Shown here: positions 19,437 through 25,780 of the stretch, in pieces
How positions within the stretch are numbered: the first letter of the stretch is position 1
Layout: every line of letters starts with the position of its first letter
Source of the DNA: Clostridiales bacterium
GTDB taxonomy: Bacteria; Bacillota; Clostridia; Saccharofermentanales; Saccharofermentanaceae
Assembly (NCBI GenBank): GCA_017515465.1
Contig: JAFWFV010000002.1
Location: 1-64,000 of the forward strand
Length of the DNA stretch: 64,000 nucleotides
Direction: 5' to 3'
Notes under the pieces: generated by a model
The model's input: the letters and a program-made list of their open reading frames with translations, nothing else
The model's database searches: none
What the model was told of the DNA's origin: nothing
Position numbers and translations under genes: made by a program

Positions 19437-19881
19437 TCCCATGTGGGATATCAGCGATGAACAGTATTTGACGCCTGACAGGGTCGATGAGATCAATGAA
19501 AGATATGAGCAGCATGTCAGGGAGACATTGACATCCGACGTCAGGGAAATGGGCTACAGGCTTTATAACATGCCAAAGCCCTCCGAGGATGAATCCACGG
19601 GGAGCAGGACAGGCAGTATCATAATCACCGTCCTGGTGATCGGTGCTATCGTCGGCATCGTAGTCTCTCTTTTCATGAAGAACATCAGGGTAGCCCTCTG
19701 TCTTTTTGCAGGGATATTCCTCTTTGCCGGAATATACACCCTGATAACGGGCATGAGCGGCAAAGGTGAATCCGCATCCAAGAAATTGATGAACAGACTG
19801 TTGGGCGGATTTATGGTATTGATGTCTGCCCCGGTCATCATTATAGAAGTGTTCATGAACGATTGGGGGATGGCACAGTAG
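19417..19881 (+). CDS. Membrane protein, N-terminal half of a frame split by TAG
   Basis: A 154-residue product with a polar N-terminal region of about 45 residues and three hydrophobic segments (about 48-68, 71-92 and 107-128). It overlaps the end of the preceding gene by 20 bases. Two starts are possible: ATG 19417 with GGGGG upstream, or ATG 19441 with CAGGGA upstream. Its TAG stop at 19879-19881 is followed in the same frame, after four sense codons, by the next open frame, so this may be the first half of one 434-residue protein. Function unknown. Confidence 0.6.
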   Translation: MLLNRDNPMWDISDEQYLTPDRVDEINERYEQHVRETLTSDVREMGYRLYNMPKPSEDESTGSRTGSIIITVLVIGAIVGIVVSLFMKNIRVALCLFAGIFLFAGIYTLITGMSGKGESASKKLMNRLLGGFMVLMSAPVIIIEVFMNDWGMAQ

Positions 19882-19893
19882 CTCCTCTGGATC

Positions 19894-20721
19894 ATGATCT
19901 TTATGTTCGGTTCGGGAGGTCTGTGGCTGATCGCCCATTTCCTGATCGGGAATATCCTGGCGTCCAGGATCACATATACCGAGGATATAAATGCCACATG
20001 TGCGGGATACGTCAGGAAGATAGAAACATCGAATTCCGGTGACGGCGGCGGCTCATTCAGATACATGTACGTCTCGCCGATATTCAATTACTTTTATGAC
20101 GGGGAGAGATATGAGGCAGTCTACGATGATTTTGTCATCGGTCAGGATTCGGACATTGCTCTGGGCCAGACTGTCCCCATCAGGATAGATCCCAGACATC
20201 CCGAAGGGATCATGTCTCCCGCCACAAAGCACAAGGGAGCGGCTGTCTTTGGACTCATCATGGGAATACTGTTCCTGGGAGCAACGGGTTTCATGGTCTA
20301 TTGGGTATTATCCGGAAATGTAAGCGACAACGACATGACAGTGGAATGGAATCCCATTATCGAGAATGCATATAACGAGGAAGAGGAGACCGTTCCGACA
20401 GAGCCCACGCTCCCCCAGGTTACTGATGAATGGCTGGAAGAGACTTTTGCCTCCACCATCAGCGGCAAGGACTGGTATGTGGAGACTGCAACGGTTGCAT
20501 CTTACACAACGGAAGAAGACGGCTACATCGTCACCTTTGACAATGACACCATGATGAAGGCAATGGTCCATACTGAGCCCAAGGTGGGTGATACTTTCAC
20601 GGTCTTCTATATGATAGTGGATGAGAACCTGGAATACGGTATGTATTACAAGGCCTTGTTCACTTATTTCACCGAAGGTGAAGGCGAATATACGGGCTCT
20701 CATACGGCTTACCAAGGATAA
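19894..20721 (+). CDS. DUF3592-like membrane protein, C-terminal half of a frame split by TAG
   Basis: A 275-residue frame in phase with the previous one. It begins with a membrane helix (about residues 3-26). A soluble domain follows that resembles DUF3592 proteins (YVSPIFNYFYDGERYEA ... VPIRIDPRHPEGIMSP), then a second helix (about 112-134) and a polar C-terminal domain. No ribosome site precedes the ATG at 19894, which argues that translation normally arrives from the upstream frame or that the gene is broken. Function unknown. Confidence 0.6.
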   Translation: MIFMFGSGGLWLIAHFLIGNILASRITYTEDINATCAGYVRKIETSNSGDGGGSFRYMYVSPIFNYFYDGERYEAVYDDFVIGQDSDIALGQTVPIRIDPRHPEGIMSPATKHKGAAVFGLIMGILFLGATGFMVYWVLSGNVSDNDMTVEWNPIIENAYNEEEETVPTEPTLPQVTDEWLEETFASTISGKDWYVETATVASYTTEEDGYIVTFDNDTMMKAMVHTEPKVGDTFTVFYMIVDENLEYGMYYKALFTYFTEGEGEYTGSHTAYQG

Positions 20722-20766
20722 TAAATAAATTTAATAAAACCAGTATTAAATTAATTAGAATTATTG

Positions 20767-20772
20767 TATAAT
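20767..20772 (+). promoter_or_regulatory. TATAAT -10 element upstream of pilT
   Basis: A perfect TATAAT sits in an AT-rich 83-base gap, 33 bases before the pilT ATG. The -35 box is weak. Confidence 0.5.
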
Positions 20773-20804
20773 TTCAACATGTTTATAATTTCGGAGGTAT
20801 CCTT

Positions 20805-21875
20805 ATGACATTTGAAGAACTGATGGATTATGCCATAGAACATGAGTGTTCGGACGTCCATATTACCGTAGGTACAAATCTTGCAGTCAGAAGATTCGGC
20901 GTGCTCCATATCCTCGACGATATGCCCACTGCTGAGGAATCACTTAAGATGATCTATACAATCCTCTCAGATCGTGACATCGAGAGAGTAGAGGCAGGAG
21001 AGGACGTTGACCTGGGTCTCATGATCGACAACGAAGTACGTATCAGAGCCAATGTTTACCATCAGCGTAATAACCTGGCATGCAGCATCCGTCTTCTCAT
21101 GGCTCAGATCCCTGAGTTCGAGGATCTCGGACTTCCTGATGTTATCAAGTCACTGGCTACTGCCCAGAATGGTATCCTGCTCGTTACAGGTCCTACGGGA
21201 TCAGGTAAGACAACCACCCTCTCCGCAGTCGTTGACTACATCAACAAGAACGAGGCTAAGCACGTTATCACTATCGAGGACCCTATCGAGTACATCTATC
21301 CTCACAACCGTGCCATGATCCATCAGAGAGAGCTCCACCGCGATACACCTTCATTCGCAAAGGCTCTCCACTCAGCTCTCCGTGAAGACCCTGACATCAT
21401 CCTTGTTGGTGAGATGCGTGACTTCGAGACTATCAAGGCTGCTATCACAGCTGCTGAGACGGGACACCTCGTGCTCTCGACTCTCCACACACAGTCAGCT
21501 GCACAGACTATCGACAGAATTATCGACGGTTCACCTGTTGATGAGCAGGCAACTATCCGTTCACAGTTCGCAACCAGTATCAGAGGCGTTATCTCACAGC
21601 AGCTTCTGCCTACAGCAGACGGCAACGGACGTGTTCTCACAACTGAGGTCATGGTCGGTACCAACGCTATCTCCAACCTGATCCGTGAGGATAAGGTCGT
21701 AATGATCCCCGGCGCTATCCAGTCAGGTCACCCACAGGGCATGCATACCCTCAACGAAGACCTCATCAGGCTCTACCGTGACGGTATCATCACAAAGAAG
21801 ACAGCTCTCAACGCTACATACGATCCCACTGACCTTGAAAAGTCTCTCGGCAACAACTCATTCTCAGTATTCTGA
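20805..21875 (+). CDS. pilT: PilT-family type IV pilus retraction ATPase
   Basis: A 356-residue hexameric secretion-superfamily ATPase. Walker A is GPTGSGKTTT at residues 129-138. The Asp box (ITIEDPIEYIY), Walker B (IILVGEMRD), a His box (GHLVLSTLHT) and an AISNLIRED segment matching the conserved AIRNLIRE of PilT identify it as a retraction-type motor rather than PilB. PilT depolymerises type IV pili for twitching. No pilin, PilB, PilC or prepilin peptidase gene lies in this window, so the gene is solitary here. It has GGAGGT before the ATG and its own terminator. Confidence 0.9.
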   Translation: MTFEELMDYAIEHECSDVHITVGTNLAVRRFGVLHILDDMPTAEESLKMIYTILSDRDIERVEAGEDVDLGLMIDNEVRIRANVYHQRNNLACSIRLLMAQIPEFEDLGLPDVIKSLATAQNGILLVTGPTGSGKTTTLSAVVDYINKNEAKHVITIEDPIEYIYPHNRAMIHQRELHRDTPSFAKALHSALREDPDIILVGEMRDFETIKAAITAAETGHLVLSTLHTQSAAQTIDRIIDGSPVDEQATIRSQFATSIRGVISQQLLPTADGNGRVLTTEVMVGTNAISNLIREDKVVMIPGAIQSGHPQGMHTLNEDLIRLYRDGIITKKTALNATYDPTDLEKSLGNNSFSVF

Positions 21876-21896
21876 TCATCAGAGAGATAAACAATC

Positions 21897-21931
21897 AGGA
21901 TCCCTGCCACCTGGCGGGGATCCTTTATTTT
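21897..21931 (+). terminator. Rho-independent terminator after pilT
   Basis: A 12-bp stem (AGGATCCCTGCC, 21897-21908, with GGCGGGGATCCT, 21913-21924, one G-T pair) has a 4-base loop and a T-rich tail. Confidence 0.88.
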
Positions 21932-21987
21932 GCAGTTTATCCACCGCTATGATATCATCTCATAAGACTATATAATGGAGTATCAAG

Positions 21988-22464
21988 ATGCTTACTGAAT
22001 ACATCATCGCTTTTTTCATTTCAATGGTACCGCTCATAGAACTCAGGGGAGCACTTCCCTATGCTCTCGTGGCCGGCATTCCCACGATCCCCGCATACAT
22101 CATATGCATCGTCGGAAACATGCTTCCGGTACCCGTTATTTTCTTCTTTGCCAGAAGAGTCCTGGAATGGGGTAAGGATAAGAAGTTCATCGGCAGATTC
22201 TTCCGCTTCTGTCTCGAGAAGGGTCACAAGGGCGGAGCAAAGCTCCAGTCCAAGGCAGGCAAAGGCCTCTTCCTGGCTCTCCTCCTGTTCGTAGGCATCC
22301 CGCTCCCCGGCACAGGTGCATGGACAGGCACACTTGCCGCCAGCATCCTCGACATGGATTTCAAGTCATCAGTCACAGCAGTTATGCTCGGCGTCATCCT
22401 TGCCGGCATCATCATGGGCCTGTGCACATATTTCGGACTCGGAATCTTCTCAGTAGTATCATAA
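21988..22464 (+). CDS. Small multidrug-export family membrane protein (COG2426 type)
   Basis: A 158-residue protein with about four membrane helices. It shows the family pattern PLIELRGALPYALVAGIP near the N-terminus and FVGIPLPGTGAWTGTLAA in the middle. The family is annotated as putative small multidrug export proteins, but direct evidence of transport is thin, so the role is uncertain. GGAG at 21977-21980 lies seven bases before the ATG. Downstream is the nested-hairpin terminator at 22467-22534. Confidence 0.82.
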   Translation: MLTEYIIAFFISMVPLIELRGALPYALVAGIPTIPAYIICIVGNMLPVPVIFFFARRVLEWGKDKKFIGRFFRFCLEKGHKGGAKLQSKAGKGLFLALLLFVGIPLPGTGAWTGTLAASILDMDFKSSVTAVMLGVILAGIIMGLCTYFGLGIFSVVS

Positions 22465-22466
22465 TT

Positions 22467-22534
22467 AAAACACCTTTCTGAATCATCCTCGGAGCGGAGC
22501 TCCTCGTCAAAAAGATTCAGAAAGGTGTTTTTTT
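22467..22534 (+). terminator. Nested-hairpin terminator repeat, full copy 1
   Basis: A perfect 18-bp outer stem (AAAACACCTTTCTGAATC, 22467-22484, with its complement at 22514-22531) encloses an inner hairpin GGAGC-GGA-GCTCC flanked by CCTC and CCTCGTC. T residues continue to 22534. It ends the gene at 21988-22464. The same design is found in reverse at 22814-22880. Confidence 0.88.
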
Positions 22535-22540
22535 CATGCT

Positions 22541-22597
22541 CAGAATCATCCTCGGATCGGAGCTCCTCGTCAAAAAGATTCAGAAAGGTGTTTTTTT
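22541..22597 (+). repeat. Partial tandem copy of the hairpin repeat (left arm lost)
   Basis: From AATCATCCTCGG onward this repeats 22481-22534 with few changes, including the right outer arm and its T run. The left arm ACACCTTTCTG is missing, so it cannot form the outer stem by itself. Confidence 0.85.
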
Positions 22598-22616
22598 GCG
22601 CCCAGATTGACGAGTT

Positions 22617-22718
22617 CCACTAATGTTCAGGTAAAACGGATTAGTCTGACACCTAGTCTGAATAATCCCACTAATGTTCAGGTAAATTGATTTAGTCTGA
22701 CAGTTAGTCTGACTGGCA
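22617..22718. repeat. Two 51-bp tandem direct repeats
   Basis: Imperfect copies lie at 22617-22667 and 22668-22718. Each begins CCACTAATGTTCAGGTAAA, and each carries TAGTCTGA twice, 13 bases apart (four copies in all). No coding potential is evident. Confidence 0.85.
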
Positions 22719-22731
22719 TCAGAATTAGGAT

Positions 22732-22806
22732 AAAAAACACCACGCTGAATCTATTTATGAAATGAAGGATGAAAAAAGCCTTTCCGAATTCTTTTGATGA
22801 GGCGAA
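22732..22806 (-). repeat. Two degenerate right-half copies of the hairpin repeat
   Basis: Read on the minus strand, 22806-22772 matches the right half of the repeat (CCTCATCAAAAGAATTCGG, then AAAGG and a T run). Positions 22768-22732 are a more decayed right half (GATTCAGCGTGGTG plus T run). Both lie downstream of the full minus-strand copy. Confidence 0.7.
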
Positions 22807-22813
22807 GAATAAA

Positions 22814-22880
22814 ATAACACCTTTCTGAATTTCTTTTGACGAGGCACAAAGTGCCGAGGACGAATTCAGAAAGGTGTTAT
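22814..22880 (-). terminator. Nested-hairpin terminator repeat, full copy 2 (tRNA-Val terminator)
   Basis: A perfect 18-bp outer stem (ATAACACCTTTCTGAATT, 22814-22831, with 22863-22880) encloses the inner hairpin GGCAC-AAA-GTGCC. On the minus strand it starts seven bases after the CCA end of tRNA-Val and is followed by a T-rich stretch, so it is the probable terminator of the tRNA gene. Confidence 0.8.
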
Positions 22881-22887
22881 GCATTCC

Positions 22888-22964
22888 TGGTGGGCGATAC
22901 TGGACTCGAACCAGCGACCCCCTGCATGTCAAGCAGATACTCTAACCAGCTGAGCTAACCGCCC
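22888..22964 (-). tRNA. tRNA-Val (anticodon GAC)
   Basis: A 77-base minus-strand cloverleaf with CCA encoded. The acceptor stem GGGCGGT pairs with ATCGCCC (one G-T pair). The D arm contains TTAGCTCAGCTGGTTAGAG and the anticodon loop is CTTGACATG with anticodon GAC. The T arm contains GGTTCGAGTCC. It reads valine GUC/GUU codons. Confidence 0.96.
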
Positions 22965-22980
22965 GGGTGCAACGCTGATG

Positions 22981-23009
22981 ATTATACTTGATAATCGTCA
23001 TTATATCAA
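22981..23009 (-). promoter_or_regulatory. Sigma-A promoter of tRNA-Val
   Basis: On the minus strand TTGATA (23009-23004) and TATAAT (22986-22981) are 17 bases apart. The predicted start is about 10 bases before the tRNA 5' end. Confidence 0.8.
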
Positions 23010-23096
23010 GGTCAGAAAAACTGTAAATAAAGCGTAATTCGACAAAAACGCACAAATGTGTTAAAATATTTGCACCTATTCTATTTAGGAGGCAAA

Positions 23097-23792
23097 ATGA
23101 GAGATCTGAGAGAACACAGACTGAGAAATCAGAACATAAAGGCCGGTGTTGCATGTCTCGCTTTTATGGTGGCTTTCTCTGTTACAGATACTGTGACGGG
23201 TTCCGAGTTTGATTATTCTGATCTGGAATCTATACCTTTCGCTCTGTCCGCAGCATTGGACCGACCCATGCCGGGTGAGACGACCGACAGTATGGCTCTG
23301 GAGAGCACATATGTCGATCCCTATGCCGAGAAAACGATCGATAACAGATTTATCAAGTATGCCAACTACAGAGCGATAGATGAACATGAGCATCTGGGTA
23401 ATATGATCAAGGATTCACTGACCGAACAGTATCATATCAGAGACCCTTATTACTACATGCATGAACCTGTAAGCTATGAATCCAGCTACCATCTCAACAA
23501 GAGAGACGGTGTATGCTACGGACCTTCAGGAAGAGAGACCTATTACAACCTGGACATGAAGCAGGTTGTTCAGAGAATGAGGAGCCTGGGTTACTCTGCC
23601 AGTGAATACCCTTACTGGGTCAGATCTGACGGAGTCAAGATGCTTGGCCCCTATGTCATGGTGGCAGCCAATTTCAGGATCAGGCCCAGAGGAACCATCC
23701 TTGAGTCGTCACTGGGAACGGCGATCGTCTGCGATACGGGAGGATTCATCAGATGGGCTCCGCGCGGATTGGATGTGGCAGTAGACTGGTAA
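23097..23792 (+). CDS. Exported protein with a C-terminal 3D / double-psi-barrel-like domain
   Basis: A 231-residue protein with one N-terminal hydrophobic segment (about residues 14-32) that would act as signal anchor, followed by a polar linker. Its last 70 residues resemble the 3D/RlpA-like double-psi barrel: YVMVAANFRIRPRGTI ... IVCDTGGF ... LDVAVDW, with the DTGG typical of 3D domains. Such domains occur in cell-wall-active enzymes. A peptidoglycan role is inferred and no full catalytic set was confirmed. AGGAGG at 23087-23092 fixes the ATG at 23097; an in-frame start at 23058 precedes it. Confidence 0.65.
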   Translation: MRDLREHRLRNQNIKAGVACLAFMVAFSVTDTVTGSEFDYSDLESIPFALSAALDRPMPGETTDSMALESTYVDPYAEKTIDNRFIKYANYRAIDEHEHLGNMIKDSLTEQYHIRDPYYYMHEPVSYESSYHLNKRDGVCYGPSGRETYYNLDMKQVVQRMRSLGYSASEYPYWVRSDGVKMLGPYVMVAANFRIRPRGTILESSLGTAIVCDTGGFIRWAPRGLDVAVDW

Positions 23793-23804
23793 TAAGAGAT
23801 AAAA

Positions 23805-23835
23805 AAGAAGTCTTCGGATGAAGACTTCTTTTTTT
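23805..23835 (+). terminator. Bidirectional terminator between convergent genes
   Basis: A perfect 11-bp stem (AAGAAGTCTTC, 23805-23815, with GAAGACTTCTT, 23820-23830) has a GGAT loop, an A run before it and a T run after it. It can therefore stop transcripts from both sides. Confidence 0.9.
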
Positions 23836-23852
23836 GTTTCCTGATCTGTTTA

Positions 23853-24308
23853 TCAGAGTGCGTCAGCAGGTACGAAGGGTAATTCGATGACTCCGTCGTC
23901 AGTAGGGAGTGTGGGTCCCTGTGAGGGGGGTGTCTGCTGAGTGGGATCAGTGGGCTGTCCCTGGGCGGGAGTGGGAGTATTGGATCCCGCGTTTCCTCCT
24001 GCTGTAGTTGCTGCAGGGTTCTCTGTGATGATGATCTCGCCTTCTTCTGTCTGGATCGGGATCGTATGACCCTCGCTGTCCGTTACCATCGTAGTTCCGT
24101 CCGTAGGATCGGATACATCAGCGCCGCTGCCGTCTGAAGGACCTGTAACATCTGATCTTGATACGTCTGTGCCTGTTACTGATGCTGTGGGATCCAGGGG
24201 CTCGGTATCTGCGTTCTGGCATGACTTGATGCCAAATGCAATGGCCAGGATAACGATAAGTGTACCGATCACTGCGCAAGTGATTATTACCGGTGTCTTC
24301 TTATCCAT
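23853..24308 (-). CDS. Small membrane-anchored protein with a Thr/Pro/Gly-rich external tail
   Basis: A 151-residue protein with a single membrane helix near the N-terminus (about residues 7-27) and no lipobox. The rest is a low-complexity, acidic, Thr/Ser/Pro/Gly-rich region (for example TPTPAQGQPTDPTQQTPP) expected to be disordered outside the cell. No domain was recognised. It lies downstream of lysA on the same strand, 75 bases away, with GGAG before its ATG. Confidence 0.65.
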   Translation of the reverse strand: MDKKTPVIITCAVIGTLIVILAIAFGIKSCQNADTEPLDPTASVTGTDVSRSDVTGPSDGSGADVSDPTDGTTMVTDSEGHTIPIQTEEGEIIITENPAATTAGGNAGSNTPTPAQGQPTDPTQQTPPSQGPTLPTDDGVIELPFVPADAL

Positions 24309-24383
24309 GATCTATTCTCCTTATTGATTATTCTCAATCATTGATCAAGATCTAATTTTACCATATATGCGCATGCTTGTTAA

Positions 24384-25661
24384 CTAAAGGCCGATATTCC
24401 AGTAACCGTCCAATGTTGCGAAATAGTCGTCTATGGTCTGGGCACGTCTGATCTCGGTTATTCTGCCGTCGGACCTCAGGAGAAGTTCTGAGGTCCACAG
24501 ACGTCCGTTGTAGTTATATCCCATGGCAAAGCCGTGGGCGCCTGTATCGTGGATAACGAGGATGTCACCCATGTCGATCTTAGGCAGATCCCTGTCTATG
24601 GCGAACTTGTCGTTGTTCTCGCAGAGGGCGCCCGTGATATCGTATCTGTGGTCTTTGGGAGCATCTTCCTTGCCCAGTACCGTTATGTGGTGGTATGCGC
24701 CGTACATAGCGGGTCTCATGAGGTTGGCAGCACATGCATCTACGCCGATGTATTCCTTGTAGATGTGCTTCTCGTGGGTTGCGGTTGTAACCAGATGGCC
24801 GTAGGGAGCCAGCATGAACCTGCCCAGCTCAGTATAGATGGCAACATCACCCATGCCTTCGGGGATGAGGATCTCCTCATACGCCTTTCTGACGCCTTCG
24901 CCTATGACTCTTATGTCGTTGGCCTCCTGGTCGGGACGGTAGTTTATACCTACTCCGCCGGAGAGATTTATGAAACTGAGGGTTACTCCGCACTTTTCCC
25001 TGATCTTCAGGGCAAGCTTGAACAAAAGGCCCGCAAGGGCAGGATAATAAGCATTTGTAACAGTGTTACTCGCCAGGAAAGCGTGGATGCCGAATTCTTT
25101 TACGCCCAGTTCCTTGAGCCTGGAGTATGCTTCGTAGAGCTGCTCCTCGGTCATGCCGTATTTGGACTCGCCGGGGTTATCCATGACCTGGAATCCTTCG
25201 CTGCTCTCTCCCAGTGTGAAAAGTCCTCCGGGGTTGAACCTGCAGCTCATGCGCCCGGGGAGTTTTCCGCCCAGGGCATCAAGGCACTGGTCTATGTGTG
25301 TCAGATCGTCCAGATTGATCGTTCCGCCCAGTTCTGCGCACTTTGCAAATTCCTCGGAGGGTGTATCGTTTGAGGAGAACATGATATCCCTGCCTGTGAT
25401 CCCGCATCTGGCGGACATTACGAGCTCAGCCATTGATGAGCAGTCCATTCCGCATCCTTCATCGTGAAGGATCTTGAGGATGGTTGGATTAGGCGTTGCC
25501 TTGACGGCGAAGTATTCCTTATAGCCTTTGTTCCATCCAAAAGCCTCTCTGAGGGCTCGGGCGTTGTCCCTGATGCCCTTTTCATCGTATATATGGAAGG
25601 GGGTGCGGTATTTCTTGATTATCTCTTCTGCCTGATCTTTTGTAATAAATGGCTTCTTCAT
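24384..25661 (-). CDS. lysA: Diaminopimelate decarboxylase
   Basis: A 425-residue PLP enzyme of the alanine-racemase-fold decarboxylases. It makes lysine from meso-diaminopimelate, the last step of lysine synthesis. The PLP lysine is K54 in YFAVKATPNP. INLSGGVGINY is the phosphate-binding glycine loop, and GALCENNDKFA near the C-terminus carries the substrate-site Cys-Glu pair. The gene ends in TAG and starts after GGAGAAG. No lysine riboswitch fits in the roughly 75-base leader. A related decarboxylase specificity is possible but less likely. Confidence 0.88.
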   Translation of the reverse strand: MKKPFITKDQAEEIIKKYRTPFHIYDEKGIRDNARALREAFGWNKGYKEYFAVKATPNPTILKILHDEGCGMDCSSMAELVMSARCGITGRDIMFSSNDTPSEEFAKCAELGGTINLDDLTHIDQCLDALGGKLPGRMSCRFNPGGLFTLGESSEGFQVMDNPGESKYGMTEEQLYEAYSRLKELGVKEFGIHAFLASNTVTNAYYPALAGLLFKLALKIREKCGVTLSFINLSGGVGINYRPDQEANDIRVIGEGVRKAYEEILIPEGMGDVAIYTELGRFMLAPYGHLVTTATHEKHIYKEYIGVDACAANLMRPAMYGAYHHITVLGKEDAPKDHRYDITGALCENNDKFAIDRDLPKIDMGDILVIHDTGAHGFAMGYNYNGRLWTSELLLRSDGRITEIRRAQTIDDYFATLDGYWNIGL

Positions 25662-25743
25662 GTTGTCTTCTCCTAACCACCAAATGTGGAAATTATAACA
25701 GATTTTGAGATTTAATGTACCGATAATCGAACACTATGATTGG

Positions 25744-25749
25744 TATAAT
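25744..25749 (+). promoter_or_regulatory. TATAAT -10 element upstream of addB
   Basis: A perfect TATAAT lies 32 bases before the preferred addB ATG at 25781. It falls inside the longer in-frame extension and so argues against a start at 25736. The -35 is weak. Confidence 0.5.
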
Positions 25750-25780
25750 ATACCTAAAGAACGGATTTTGGAGAATATCG

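Noticed and set aside
19879..19881. TAG reassigned to a sense codon
   Set aside because: TAG ends addA and lysA at the expected places, so it functions as a stop in this genome.
22467..22880. CRISPR array in the repeat region
   Set aside because: Repeats are inverted hairpins of differing length with no regular unique spacers, and no cas genes are in the window.
22678..22932. An 84-residue minus-strand open frame across the repeat region
   Set aside because: It runs through part of tRNA-Val and the hairpin repeats, so it cannot be a real gene.
22814..22964. Prophage or integrative element attached at tRNA-Val
   Set aside because: No integrase, phage or conjugation genes lie on either side, and the sequence next to the tRNA is explained by the terminator repeat.
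24534..25373. A 279-residue open frame antisense to lysA
   Set aside because: Lies wholly opposite a well-conserved gene, has no recognisable motifs and no ribosome site. It is a by-product of lysA codon use.
25662..25735. Lysine riboswitch before lysA
   Set aside because: The leader is only about 75 bases, too short for the L-box aptamer of roughly 170 bases, and no conserved core was seen.
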